Assembly: GCA_047967505.1 (NCBI GenBank)
Contig: CM106539.1
DNA length: 64,000 bases
DNA from: Dipteris shenzhenensis
Lineage: Eukaryota > Polypodiophyta > Polypodiopsida > Gleicheniales
Strand: one strand, 5' to 3'
Notes under the pieces: generated by a model
What the model was told of the DNA's origin: nothing
Database searches by the model: none
The model's input: the letters and a program-made list of their open reading frames with translations, nothing else
In this document: positions 10,867 through 22,258 of the stretch, in pieces
Numbering within the stretch: position 1 is the stretch's first letter
How the letters are laid out: the number at the start of each line of letters is the position of its first letter
Program-made: the position numbers and the translations under genes

Positions 10867-11350
10867 AAAGAAAGCTCATATACCAGAGAAGATCCAGCAC
10901 AGAGGTTGGGCAAAATGGTGTGTTGTTTTGCCCGGGGGAGTTGCTGCAGACTGAGTCTATGTTTTGACGTTTTCTCCTTCGTTACTAAACCAAACGGGCT
11001 GCAAAGTGACTCAAAATGTTCATCTTGACGTTGCCCATCTACTCCTAAGAGGGCTCAAGCAATGGTGTAGCAGGCAGGGAGTATTCTGCAACAGAAAGAT
11101 GGTGAAAAAATGCACTATTTGGGGAATGGCGACCAGCAGCAAAGTCCTTTCTTCAATTCCTTTTAGTGAGAGTTTGCCCATTTGAGTGGTATCTCCAGCC
11201 AGAAGGGCTTGGAGAATGGCGAAGAAACGAGGGAGAACAAGCTCTAGCAAAATTTGGGAAGAAAGGGAAGAAATGGTGAACATGAAGAAGAAGAAGATGG
11301 AGAAGAAGAAGATTATGTGGCACAAATGGGGGCTCAAGGAGGATCAAAGG

Positions 11351-11362
11351 GCTCTGATACCA
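11351..11362 (-). other. E5 primer-binding site
   Basis: The minus strand reads TGGTATCAGAGC immediately after the 5' LTR. This is a full match to the usual initiator-tRNA-Met site. Confidence 0.93.
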
Positions 11363-11652
11363 TGTTGGGGAACTGAAGGGAAAGCATGAAGTGAACACAA
11401 AATGAGAATGCTTGCTTATAGAATAAAGAAAGGTGAGGTCCTTATGTAGGCACCTCTTACATGATCACTGACATCACTGATGACCTCTGAGCTCCATAAT
11501 CAGATTCCTCAATCTGCTCCTAGATTCTCTCAATCATCCTATGTGGCATCTACCACCACCTAACAGTGCTTATGGGCACCTACCTATGCCTCTAGCACAC
11601 ACACATAGAAACCAAGGTGTGCCTGGGGCATACACCTTGAGATATCCCATCA
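11363..11652 (-). repeat. E5 5' LTR (290 bp)
   Basis: It aligns end to end with 8857-9145, with about a dozen substitutions or small changes, and is flanked by the primer site and by ACAAT. Confidence 0.93.
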
Positions 11653-11787
11653 ACAATTGCTTGGAATACCAAAGTAGAACTCAACACAATGCCCCAAAGA
11701 GTGTGGGCTTCATTCCATTATGGGGTATTCATACAAGTTGGAGAGCTTCTCTCTCTGCATGTAGGAATTGTAACACATTCTCTCTCT

Positions 11788-12026
11788 ACATGTAGAACTT
11801 ACATATAGAAGTTGCATGTAGAAGTCATATGTAGAACTTGCATGTACAACTCGCATGTAGGAGTTGCACGTAGAACTTGCATGTAGAACTCGCATGTACA
11901 AGTTGCATGTAGAACTTGCATGTACAAGTCGTATGTAGAACTTGCATGTAGGAGTTGTAAGTAGAACTTGCATGTAGAACTCGCATGTACAACTCGCATG
12001 TAGGAGTTGCATGTAGAACTTGCAAG
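11788..12026. repeat. 13-bp minisatellite, left E4 LTR
   Basis: Units of the form GCATGTAGAACTT with variants GCATGTACAACTC and GCATGTAGGAGTT repeat about 18 times. As 13 is not a multiple of three, all three frames stay open and mimic short proteins. Confidence 0.92.
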
Positions 12027-12499
12027 TTGGATTTCTATAAGGGATTATTTCTAGCCTTATGCAAGTACAAGCGGAGCTTTGCCGCTACTCTACACACACA
12101 TTCTGTTCTACCTAAGTCCATGTTAGCACAGAGTCAACATACTCTCGGATCCATTTTATTACCCGTCCTCGAGTTATGGCTTATTGCGAGCACGTACCTG
12201 GGTTGCCATGCCTTTAATCCAGTGGCTGTGGAACTTGTGTCATGCCAGTCGATCCTGGCTTGGCACCATACAATTTTTGCTCAGAGCCTGTATCCACCAT
12301 TTGCTCAACAGAGATATGTGGCGTGCTTCTAAGAAGATCACTCTTTGATAGAGTCAGCTTGTAATCTAAACATCGACTTGTTCATTGGGATTGAAACTGA
12401 GTGGAGGCAAATGGGAATCGAGGTAACATGGGACCTCCAGAATGAATTCCAATGTTTTACAGAATATAGCACTTAGGCAAAGGAAGCGATCAATGTTGC

Positions 12500-15400
12500 C
12501 GTGCATTATTTGGTCATGCTATTGAAGTGCTCGGACCATGGTGCCTTGGATATTCCATTCTACACCAGAGTATGGTTTGATCATTGGCCAATTAATGGTT
12601 TGATCTTCAGCCAAAGTGTGTATGTTGGCTTCCCATTTTTTATGTCGTGGAACTGCGTAGAACTTGGGATGGGTTCTGAGACATGGAGGTGCCCGTAGGT
12701 ACTCCTTCAAGAAGATTACATCAAAGAGCTTGGGGCGGCGGCAATCAGGTTGTGGATCCAACTTGCTAATCCAACCTTCATTAATTTGACTCTGACGAAG
12801 GTTGGTAGGAAAGTTGTCCAGGGTCCATCCACCTTGAGTTTTCATATTAGGATGTTTGCTCCAAAATTCCTTGATGGGGTTACTGGGAAGTGGTATCTCA
12901 TCAAAATCATACCATCATTGGAACTTGGCATGGGCGTACGAATTGGATTATCTAGATCCTGATATTCAAAATCAAATACTGTCATTTTCTGCTAATGGAA
13001 CCTCAAGTAGTGTCGGAGGTGATGATGGGGCAGGGAGAAAATCTAGGGACATGGGGGAGAAATATGGTAGAGTGTTAGTTGCGGAAGGGGGAGCAGAGAG
13101 GAGGGGCGAAAGAACTGGGCAAATGGTTTGAGCAACTTGGTAATCCTCAAGGGTAGGATTAGCAAGAAAAAGCTAGGTGTAAGGGGCTCGTAAGTTTGTG
13201 ACTGTTGGGTTACTTGAAAATGGTGAGAGGCATCAGCAAAGAGACGATGGAGGGAATAGATGTTAGGATGGAGCTCGAGGAAGGTTAAGAGGGTGGTAGC
13301 AGCAAGGGTAAGTGAGGTTATGATGTTGGCAGAAAGAGTGGTTAGATATGGGATGTTGGATGTGAGCTGGGCCCTATCATCTTCCGACACTTCTTTTTGC
13401 TAGTGTGATGGGATGATCAACTGCATGGGTGGGATGTCGGTTATGTCGTGCCTTGCAAATAATAGGGATGGCCTTTGTAGCAATGGCAACAAACCTGCAA
13501 TAACCCTGAGGGGAGGACTACCCATGAGGCATACATATGCGATGAAAGCACGTGTCCTGAGTGCTATAAACCCGACATGTGTAGATAGGCAAAAGATATT
13601 TTTCTCATCTTCGGACAAGTCTTGGCAAATTATGCGCAGGGTCTTGGTCCCGATGGAACGTTCCCATTTCATTGTTGGATGAGCAGATATGATCCTGATT
13701 TGGAGTTGCTTCCATTGGATGAGCACACGTGCATTGAGGTGATCTTCCACTTGTAGAGCAGCCACAAGCTCTTGGTACACCACCGTTGTGCATTGAAGTG
13801 GGGCTTCATTGGTGTTGTCTTCCAATGCCTCATTGTTGTGCACTAGCAATTGGAGTTCAAGCTTGGAGATGATTATCTTTTGGGAGTGCATCTCATTCAT
13901 TTTTTCTTTGTATTGATGGTAGATGGTTGTATATGTCTCCTTAAGCTTTCTCATTTGCAAGGTGACCTTTGCCTATTGAGGAATGTCTTCAGTGGTATTG
14001 GACCATTGGTCCAAGACTTGTGCTTGTGAAGTGCTAGCCTTTTGAGCAATAACAAGTTGGTCCTTTAAGATTCTGCATTCCAGTGTAAGCTCATCAATGC
14101 TGAAGGCACGCACTGCCAAAGATTGTTTCATTTCTTCAAGCGTCTTTCCAATTCTCGTGCATATTCTTCCTTGGCCAAGCTAGTGAATAGTTCTGACATT
14201 TGGATCATTTGGCTAGCTTGATGTTGGAGAATGACACATGGTGATGAGGTCTGGCGATACTGTTGATACAAGTGGTGCCCATGTAGCCAGCCCGATGATT
14301 CTATAGTACTTGGGGGAGGTTGTTCCAATGGTATTTCAGTCCCTTGTGTACAATAGTCATACTGTTGATCTAGCACTAGCTCCCCTTGTGGCTCATTAAC
14401 TAGCATGGTGTGAATGGCGGTTCTAGTTACTGATGTAGCCTCAGGCTCTGGTGCCGATCTTTCCTCAGGTTCTGGTGCCGATCTTGCCTTGGGCTCTGGT
14501 TGCTGCTGCTGTTGGAGATATATTGGTTGTAGTTGTGCATCAAGCTGTAGCATCTCTTGGGGCAATTCCAAAATCCTGACCTCCAGAATAGGTATTTCTT
14601 CTAAGGTACCTAAACCTATCAATGTGATAGTAGGAGAAGTTGGTGATGACTCCCATACTAGTGAGAAGGGTATGTCCAACTCCTCAATTGGTTTTGGTGA
14701 CCGATAGAGTCATTTCTCTTTTTTGTAGTTCTTTTTTTATGATTATAGCCAATAAGTGTGGAATTTTACATTTTTGGCCTAAAGAACCATCTAGTTTCTT
14801 TGAAAGAAGATGAGTAAGTGCTAGACCCAGTCTTGTTTTAGCTTCCTATTTAGCAAAACAAATGTACGGAGTGGAAGGGATCGATTCTTGCTGCACTTAA
14901 TCCCCAGGATTGTGGATAGGAATTGTGTTGCTTCCTTGAGGCGATGGTCAAGGATTGTGTGAAGCAATATGCCATCTCTATGGATCAATGTGCCCTCGGT
15001 GAGGAGAGACTGTACTTCGATAAACTTTGCATCAGCAGGCCATTTAAGGTATTTGGCACCTTGTGTTGGCAGTGAGAAAGCCCTTTGAATGACTGTATTG
15101 TCGAGGATAATGTTTAGTGGGCTCTGATGTACAGTGATTGTACCGTACTTGCCAACCTTTGCATTGCTAGAGTGGTAAGAATGGAGAAAGTCCTTGATGT
15201 ATGTGGTCATTGTAGAACTGTCCTCCAAGGATTTTAGGCTCTCATGCAAATTGCCTAGACCCCTTTGCTATAAGTAAGACGTTGCTTCTTGGGAAAGAGC
15301 ATAAGTCGATGTGGGTGGCCAAACAAGTTCCAGTGATTGGGCCCCGTCAATGGCTGTGTAGGCCGTTGGTGACTGGGGTGGCATTTGTTCTTGTTGGTCA

Positions 15401-15579
15401 TGCATTGAATCCTCTTCGAAGCTATCGCTCTAGACCACAAATGGTGGCTATGGTCGCCGTGGTTGAGAGGATGTAGATGGCTGGGAACTCTGGAGGGGGT
15501 CTTGTGGTTGAGGCGGTGGGCTCTTTCTGCGCATCCTCTTTAGTGGCGGCATCTTTTCTGAACCTGCATCCATGTGCAT
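12500..15579 (-). pseudogene. E4 extra ORF region downstream of integrase, unrecognised product
   Basis: Between integrase and the 3' LTR the sense strand carries long frames totalling about 3 kb. From the ATG at 15579-15577 one frame runs to about 14128 with few stops: a basic start (KRMRRKSPPPQPQ), a block around LHSYHSSNAKVGKYGT and HRDGILLHTILDHRLKEA, then after a short stop-rich gap a Gln/Glu/Pro-rich stretch ending in charged, coiled-coil-like EYARELERRLKK. A second frame covers 13960-13043 (helical, Lys/Glu/Gln-rich, then a hydrophobic stretch near 13330-13270). A third covers about 12930-12519 (TLDNFP, HPKFYAVPRHKKW). Most stops are TAG. I do not recognise a family. Some plant gypsy lineages (Tat/Ogre, Athila) have extra or env-like ORFs here, but position is the only link. 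Confidence 0.6.
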
Positions 15580-15929
15580 GTGGTGTACCATTGATCATTA
15601 GATTGGTTGGCATGTCGGTATGACCTTTCCATGTGTGTGTGTGAGATCTTATTTTTATACATGCTTTGAGAGTGTGGAATGAAAGTGTGTAGTACAATTA
15701 TTCATGCAATCATCTATGTGTCTAAGCGAAAGCGTGTGAGTGCACGTGACATAGTAGCTAGGTATGGACTAACTATATGCTTTATCGCTGGGATTTTCAT
15801 AGGACAGCTAGAACTCAGGCATCACTTATGAGCCCTAGGTTAAAATCGATTTTGATGCTACCTATATGTGTGAAGACGTACATATGCAAGTGAGTGCTTG
15901 TGATACCATCTAATCCAAACTAAGGAAGA

Positions 15930-17180
15930 CTTGGTTTCCCAAATCTTTGCTTTTATCGAGGATGGCTTGCGTGTTGATGTAGTAGCACTTCAATCGGCTC
16001 TTGTTTATTGTTGTGTTGAATCGGACTCCATCCAATGTTTCTAGTAGTACATCTCCGATGGGATTCATCTTTTGTACTCGGTAGGGTCCTTGACCTAGAT
16101 ACTTCAGTTTCCCCTTGTGTACTTTGGCATTGTATAACAGGACTAAGTCGCCTTCCTTGATGTCTTTAGCTTTTAGATTTCTGTCAAACCATGCCTTTCT
16201 TTAGCGTTTTTCTGTTGTCATGGCATGGTAGGCTACTAGTCTTGTCTCTGTATGCTTCTCCAACTGATAGAGTCTTTCTTTCAAGGATTCATGGTCTCCC
16301 ATGCATTCCTGTCCTGCTATGCATAGGCTTGGTATTACAAATTTGAGTGGGACCATAGCTTCAAGACCGTACACCAATTGAAAAGCTGTGTTCCCTATAC
16401 TAACCTTGAATGTGATTCTGTATGCCCATAAGGCTGCATTCAGTTTCTCTGCCCAATCAGAACGTTATGGTTCTACTAGCTTGGTGAGGATAATGCATAT
16501 TATTTTGTTGGTGGATTCGGCCTGTCCATTCCCTTGGGGGTAGTAGGGTGTGCTTTTTCTATGGATTACCATGAAGCTAGACAAGAGTTCTTGGATTACC
16601 TCATTGACAAAATGTGTGCCTCTATCCGACACAATTTCAATGGGGCATCCGAATCGGGTGATCACATTTTCGTATAAGAATCTTGATGTGCTTCTGGCAT
16701 CTGCCTTTTTGACTACTTTAGCTTCATCCCATTTTGTAAAGTAATCAGTGGCCACAATGATGTAGCGTGCCCGTGTCCCTTTTGCTACTAGATGTATGGG
16801 ACCCACATAGTCAATCCCCCATTTTTCAAATGGTTTTTGTGCAACAACTATTGTTAGGGGATTGAAGTCTTTGTGTTGTGGTTTAGTAGTCCGTTGGCAT
16901 ACATCACAGCCTTTTACATATTCATAGGCATCTGCCCGCAGTGTTGGCCACTAGTAGCCTGCAAGGAGAACTTTTCTTGCTATGGCTTCTCCTTGGAAGT
17001 GTCCTCCTACAATGCCTTCATGGACTTCACTCAGGATTGGCATGATCTTATGAGGCATTACACATCTTCTTAATATCTGGTCCTTGCCCATCTTATACAA
17101 TTGTCCTGCAATGAGTTGATAGGGTACAACCTTTAGAATCAATTTTCTTGCATCTACTGCCTTGTTTCTCAGCCTCAAAT
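15930..17180 (-). pseudogene. E4 gypsy integrase, decayed
   Basis: Visible in order are the zinc-binding region (VHEGIVGGH near 17035, CDVCQRT near 16905), the rve core with Asp in GIDYVGP (about 16815), Asp in SDRGTHF (about 16620) and Glu in GQAESTNK (about 16520), then a C-terminal part with EGDLVLLYNAKVHKGK and GQGPYRV (about 16150-16080). TAG interrupts the frame near 16950 and other stops follow near 16470 and 16205. Integrase would insert the element DNA into host chromatin. Its N-terminus is fused to the tail of gag at about 17175, where protease and reverse transcriptase should be. No chromodomain is seen. Confidence 0.85.
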
Positions 17181-18918
17181 TGAGCTTGTTCCTTTTGTAC
17201 CCATTGTTGAAGTGCCTGAAAACGAGCCTTCTGCACCTCTGCATTTGGGTATGAAGCTTCTTTTATTTGAGGCTCGAGAGTTGATGTGGATGAGCTCGGC
17301 TGCTCATTGCTTGGCGGAGATGGAGGCACTTGTGCTTTCTTTTTAAAAAGTCGCTTTGCTTGGATTGGAATGTTAGAGTCCTTCGTGGCCTCTTTCTATT
17401 GGCGTGTAATTACATTTACAGGTTGTGATATTACACTTGCCGGACCCAAACTTTGATGGTCCACCCCAATGATGCTGATTGGGACGTCACGCTTAACCTC
17501 TGTTTGTTCTGGGACCTTATTTTTCATGGGACAATCCATACAGGCATGTCCTATGCCACAATCTCTACAGAGTGGTTGGAAAGTAGCTGGGCTACCACGA
17601 TGGGGGCACTCTACGATCCGCTGATTTTCTCCACAACCGTAGCACTTAATTGGTGTACGATATGTGTTGGGATGTACTTGATTTGCATAAACTAGTATTA
17701 GACCCTCTGCACCTTCTACATAGTACATTGGGTACTCTACTTCATACTCAAATGGCGAGTCTATTTCCTCGGCTTGTAATTGATGTATTGGAACTGCCTG
17801 AGGAGCTGGATTTGGTGCTCTTGGATATGGTCGTGGATTCGGATTCCTGAGTAGTTGTGGGACTTGTGTCCGAACGGGAATAGGATTTAGCCTCGGAGCT
17901 GGGGGCGCTTGTGCAAGTGTCGATTGCCTATATACTAGCATGGGTGCCGCTTGGTATTGTTGAGGTCTAGGCAGGTTGTTGCGCATGTTAAAGATGCAAC
18001 TGTTCTCATCATGGCCATCGACGACGTAGATATGGCACCACAACCTTGGCGGTGGATTTGCTTGTGCAGTGATCCTAGCTCTTAGGACTGGGCACTCATT
18101 TGCTATATGATTGGCCATGCAGTGTGAACATCAGACATTTTCTCGCCGTGGATGTCTGAGTTGGCAGCTGAGACAAGTGAAGTTTTTGTTCCATGGCCTG
18201 CATCATGTCTTCTTTCGACTTCATGGTCATGGCCTCTAGGATCTTCATTTGATGTTTCGGCAGTGGCCTTTGATTTGCCCTTTTCGAGTACTTATCGCGT
18301 GTACTAGATATGCCATCATCACTGCTAGTGTCTGAGTCGGTCATGCCATCCTCGATGTCAATGGCTGCCGCATGAGCAGCACTGAACGTTTCATACTTGC
18401 TTATCTTTTTCATATCCTTTCGGATTTTCTTTCTTAGTCCTGCAATGAACCATGCCATGAGGTACTTTGCATCTGGGCATGGGTCACATTTGGAGATTAA
18501 TCCTTTCATCTTACCCAGGTACGTGCGTACATCTTCTCATCGGCCTTGTTCGATCTTGCTTAGTTGGAGAGCGGGATCATCTTGTAGCCTCTCCGTTTGA
18601 AAGCGTCGTTTGAATTCTGTTTGAAGTAGGTCCCATGTGGCATGCTCTTCCACTAGAAGGTCTAGATACCATTCAAACGCTTCATCAGTTAAGGCCATGG
18701 GAGACCAAGCCACCTTGGTTTCATTGGACACCTGCTTGGCATGCGGCATCAAAATGCTAGAGGAATCGGGCTGGATCTCCCCTACCATTATATTTGGGAA
18801 GTTCCAGTTTTCCCAAGGGGCGTCTGCCTTGATTGTTATTATTTCTTCTATTAAAGGAATTGCCAACCTCTGCATCGAGGTTGATATACACATCATTGTT
18901 GCGACGACGTCCAACCAT
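17180..18918 (-). pseudogene. E4 gypsy gag, decayed
   Basis: The ATG at 18918-18916 starts MVGRRRNNDVYINLD, then KLELPKYNGRGDP, the usual entry to a Retrotrans_gag capsid domain. After a frameshift near 18740 the capsid continues (AFEWYLDLL, EFKRRFQTER, 18700-18590), a TGA replaces Arg near 18540, and the frame goes on through GMTDSDTSSDDG to about 18096. A second shift leads to 18118-17396 with Cys-rich motifs (CYGCGENQRIVEC; CRDCGIGHACMDC) that look like successive zinc knuckles, more than the one usual for gypsy gag. The tail is Pro/Gln-rich (17329-17180). It is broken in at least three places. Confidence 0.8.
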
Positions 18919-19509
18919 GTTGGGGCGTGGAGGAGTTAAAGGGAATCATTAAATCTCAGGGGGGGATTTAGGGTAGAGGATTGGCGGGGGCGGTGGTTGC
19001 AGCGGAGTTGAATGTGGATTTGGCGAGCATTGGAGTTAGAGATGATGGCCGAAATGTAGCTACATGCAAATTGGGTGAGATTTGCAAAGGGTGTCTCTGC
19101 CACAAGTGCAGGTGTGTGGATGAAGTTTTGTTGGGAGGGTTAGGGTGGTGTTAGTTTGTGTAGGGACCGTCGTGTTAACAATGTGCCTAAGATTGTCCTA
19201 CGTGTGTAGGAAATGTGCCGGTGTAGACAGATCGTTATTCGAAGGTCATGGCATGAAGATACGAGCAAATTTGTGCGAAACGAGGCCCACACGGGGGCAC
19301 AAATGAGCGAGTGCGAGGGATGGCAAAATGGTGTGCAATGGGCTAGAAAGATACCCCGTAGTGTGGTGTTTTTGTGTGTGAAATATGGGTTCAAATGGGG
19401 TCTAGTTTGGGTCCCAAACGGATGAGTTACGAGGGGTTAAAGTAGGGGTAAATTTTGCTTGGGGAGGGGGTCCTGAGGGTGGTGTGAATGGTCTTTAAGT
19501 CCAACTAAG

Positions 19510-19720
19510 GGGTTGGAACCAAGTTAATCTAGTTAGGTTAACTAACCTATATCCTCCACTTAAGTACTAACTGAAGGTTAGTGAACCTAACCTAACTGTT
19601 AGTAACTAACCTAGGGTGAACCTAACCTTAGTTAGACTAAACTAACCTAGGTTAATCTAACCTAACCTAAGTGTGACTAACCTAGCCTAGGGTTAGTTTA
19701 GTGGTTAGGTTAGGGTTTTT
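19510..19720. repeat. CCTAACC/GGTTAGG-rich stretch
   Basis: AACCTAACCT, GTTAGGTT and CTAACCTAGG words recur in both orientations over about 200 bp. It is an irregular simple repeat, not a perfect telomeric array. Confidence 0.6.
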
Positions 19721-20062
19721 TTTTTTAACTGTGTGCAGTCGGGGGGGGTGCAAGGGAGGGGACGGCGGCGGAGGGGGGGGGTGCAGGGGAGGGGAGGGGA
19801 GAGGGGATGCGAGTAGAGGGGTGTAAGGCGGGGGCGAGAGGGGACGGGGCGAAGGGTAGGCGGGCGAGCAAGGGCAAGCGGGGCTTGGAGGAGCATGGGG
19901 AGGGTGGAGGGGAAGGGGGTGGCGAAGGAGCGCAATGGCGGGGCGCTTGGAGGAGGTGGTCGGCGCTGCGCACGGACATCGCCTGGTCGACAAGCGCCAC
20001 TACGGGCACTGGCCCTTGCATAGTTAGTAGTTAGTTTTTGTTAGGTTAGTGTAGGGAGCGGC

Positions 20063-20068
20063 CGACGA

Positions 20069-20109
<41 letters not shown>

Positions 20110-20722
20110 GGGGGGGAGCGGGAGAGAGAGAGAGAGAGGGAGAGAGAGAAGAGAGGGAGGGGGAGGGAAAAGAGAGAGAGAGAGAGGGGGGGGAGAGAAA
20201 GAGAGAAAGAAAGAGAGAGGGGGAGGGAATAAGAGAGAGAGTGGAGAGAGAGGGAGGGGGAGGTGGTGGTGGTGGAGGGGGGTTGGTGGTGGTGAAAGGG
20301 GGTGGTGGAGATGGAGGGGGGGAGGGGGGAGGGGGTGGTGGAGATGGAGGGGGGGAAAGGGGGAGGGGATGGTGGTGGGATGGAGGGGGTGGTGGAGATG
20401 GAGGGGGGGAGGGGGGAGGGGGGGGAAGGGGAAAGGGGTGGTGGAGATGGAGGGGGGGAGGGGGGAGGGGGTGGTGGAGATGGAGGGGAGGAAAGGGGGA
20501 GGGCGGGAGGGGGAAGGGGGTGGTGGAGATGGAGGGGGGAAGGGGAGAGGGGGTGGTGGAGATAGAGGGGGGGGAAAAGGGGGAGGGGATGGTGGAGATG
20601 GAGGGGGGAGGGGGGAGGGAAGAAAGAGGTGGTGGAAATGGGACGGGTGGAGGGGGGAGGGGGTGATGGAGATGGAGGGGGGAGGGGGAGGTGGTGGTGG
20701 AAGGGGGGGGGGGGGGGGGAAG
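20063..20722. repeat. Long polypurine tract with a GGTGGTGGAGATGGAGG minisatellite
   Basis: The plus strand is almost free of C for about 650 bases: (GA)n at 20075-20260, then G-rich units around GGTGGTGGAGATGGAGG spaced roughly 30-60 bp to 20722. On the element sense strand this is a polypyrimidine leader. Confidence 0.9.
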
Positions 20723-21375
20723 AGAGAAGAAAAAAAACTTGACAGAGGGAATACTTGACGGAAATCCAAAGGGAGGAAGAGGTGGTCACCTGAACGCTCT
20801 CCAAGTCTTTCTCGATGTAATGGGATTGTCGAGGACCAATGGACGGTGGGTGGATGGCTAGGTTATCATCACAAGATGGGCTTGAAGTCACTTACCATGT
20901 GAGGATGGGAGTAGGGTGGTGGTCGATGGAGAGGGAGGAGTGTCTTGCATAGGGCTCAGAATGAGGAAGAGGATGGAGGCAAAATGTGAAAGATGAAGAA
21001 TGAGGGGGTGGAGTGGGTCTTTATAGGAAATGGGTTTAGGTTTAGGGTTAAACCCTAAACTCTTCCCGAGCCGTAACTTTTTATGGACAGCTCGGTTTGC
21101 TCTTTTGCAAAAAGGTGAAATGATCGAAATTGCAAGCTCTACGCATTCATGTCCACTACCTAGCCTAATTATTTATCAATTGGCTTCTATTTAAGAAATA
21201 AATAAAATTTCTTAAGGTAGAAACCCAAGGTTGATGCTTGGGGTTGATATGTTTGGCTAGAAATGGAAAAAAAATTTAGTCTCCTTACCCTTGAGTGTTA
21301 TGTTCGTGAAAGTTCGAAGTAGTTTGTTTTTTTACACATACCTACATATGTTTACTCGTTACTTGAGACGCTAGT

Positions 21376-21396
21376 CTCCCCAATAGTGACGCCCTA
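21376..21396 (-). other. E4 primer-binding site
   Basis: The minus strand reads TAGGGCGTCACTATTGGGG directly after the 5' LTR. This resembles plant gypsy primer sites of the TGGCGCCxCxxTTGGGG kind. The first bases deviate, so the LTR edge is uncertain by 1-3 bases. Confidence 0.6.
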
Positions 21397-22195
21397 CAGC
21401 TTTCATAAGAAGAGCAGGGTTTTCTCAGTATATGCAAGGTTTCGAGGCTTTTTGTCACCTACATATATATTGGGGTTGTCGTTTGTAGTATACATGTAGC
21501 TTAGGACCTTGAGTCGTGTTCCGTTGAGAGACGTAGGCTTAAGTGTGGTAAGCAAACATAGTGCATGCATGTGTCAAAGGAACGTGTATCATCATGGTTA
21601 AGGTAATGAAGGCTTTCGCCTTCATTGGGGGTTGCAGGGTTTAGGAGGAGTTTAAGGGTTAGAAGGAGGTTCCAGGGTTAGAAGGAGGTTCCAAGGTTCA
21701 GAAGGGGTTCCAGGGTTAGAAGGAGTTCCAAGGTTTAGAAGGAGGTTTCAGGGTTAGAAGGAGTTTCAAGGTTTAGAAGGAGGTTCCAGGGTTAGAAGGA
21801 GTTCCAAGGTTTAGAGTACAGTAGAGATTAAGGGTTGAGGAACTAAGGGTTTAGGGGGAGCATAGGAGTGGGAGACGAAGAAGGTGTAAGAGCATGGGGG
21901 AAAGAAGAGAGAGGAGGGAGGAGGAGGAGAGGCAGGAGGAGGAGGAGGAGAAGGGAGGAGGAGGAGGAGGGAGGAGAAGGAAGGAGGAGGAGGAGGAGGG
22001 AGGAGGAGGAGGGAGGAGGAGAGGAAGAGGATGACTTGCAAGGTTGGAGGAGAGGGGAGGAGGAGTTGCAAGGTTAGGACATGCTTTTGGACATGGAGTG
22101 CAAGGAAGCATGGACACTTGAGACAATTGCTTGGAATACCAAAGTAGAACTCAACACAATGCCCCAAAGAGTGTGGGCTTCATTCCATTATAGGG

Positions 22196-22203
22196 TATTT
22201 ATA
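22196..22203 (-). promoter_or_regulatory. Possible TATA box of E4 5' LTR
   Basis: The minus strand reads GTATAAATACCC. The 3' LTR has the changed form TATGAATA at the matching site. The position downstream of the minisatellite within the LTR suits a U3 promoter. Confidence 0.4.
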
Positions 22204-22258
22204 CAAGTTAGAGAGCTTCTCTCTCTGCATGTAGGAATTGTAACACATTCTCTCTCTA

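Larger units (their letters stand above)
8857..11652 (-). mobile_element. E5: complete gag-only LTR retrotransposon (TR-GAG-like), 2796 bp
   Basis: Both LTRs (8857-9145 and 11363-11652), a perfect 5-bp target duplication, the primer site, the polypurine tract and a decayed gag are all present on the minus strand. The internal region is only 2217 bp and shows gag but no pol domains, which fits the non-autonomous TR-GAG class described in plants. The LTRs differ at about a dozen positions of 290, so it is not recent. It sits inside the 3' LTR of E4 and so is younger than E4. Its enzymes would have to come from a copia element with matching ends. Confidence 0.93.
8852..11657. other. Target-site duplication pair of E5 (ACAAT)
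   Basis: ACAAT at 8852-8856 directly precedes the left LTR and ACAAT at 11653-11657 directly follows the right LTR. The unoccupied site in the other E4 LTR has a single ACAAT at 22123-22127 with the same flanks. Confidence 0.95.
8133..12130 (-). repeat. E4 3' LTR, interrupted by E5
   Basis: Without E5 and its target duplication the LTR is about 1197 bp. It aligns with the right-hand LTR in the same order: AGCAGGGTTTTCTC block, a small hairpin (8339-8360), a GGTTCCAGGGTTAGAAGGA array (about 8375-8530), a GGA array (about 8654-8762), the E5 site, a TATA-like block and a 13-bp minisatellite (11788-12026). Confidence 0.8.
18919..21375 (-). other. E4 leader: noncoding, repeat-rich
   Basis: This lies between the primer site and gag. 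It holds a CTAACC-rich stretch (about 19510-19720), a G-rich block (19740-19970) and the long purine tract listed separately. The open frames here come from low complexity. Confidence 0.6.

Noticed and set aside
11710-12025. Repeat-protein-like frames with Cys/Tyr/Met (also 22180-22517)
   Set aside because: Translation of the 13-bp minisatellite in three frames.
11788-12026. CRISPR-like array
   Set aside because: Unit is 13 bp with no spacers and the context is a plant LTR.
12519-15579. Calling the E4 extra ORF an envelope gene
   Set aside because: No signal peptide and no clear transmembrane pair; position alone is not enough.
19682-20891. Frames up to 281 codons, Pro/Ser/Leu-rich or Gly/Glu/Arg-rich
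   Set aside because: Generated by the purine tract; all three frames are open on both strands and no domain is present.
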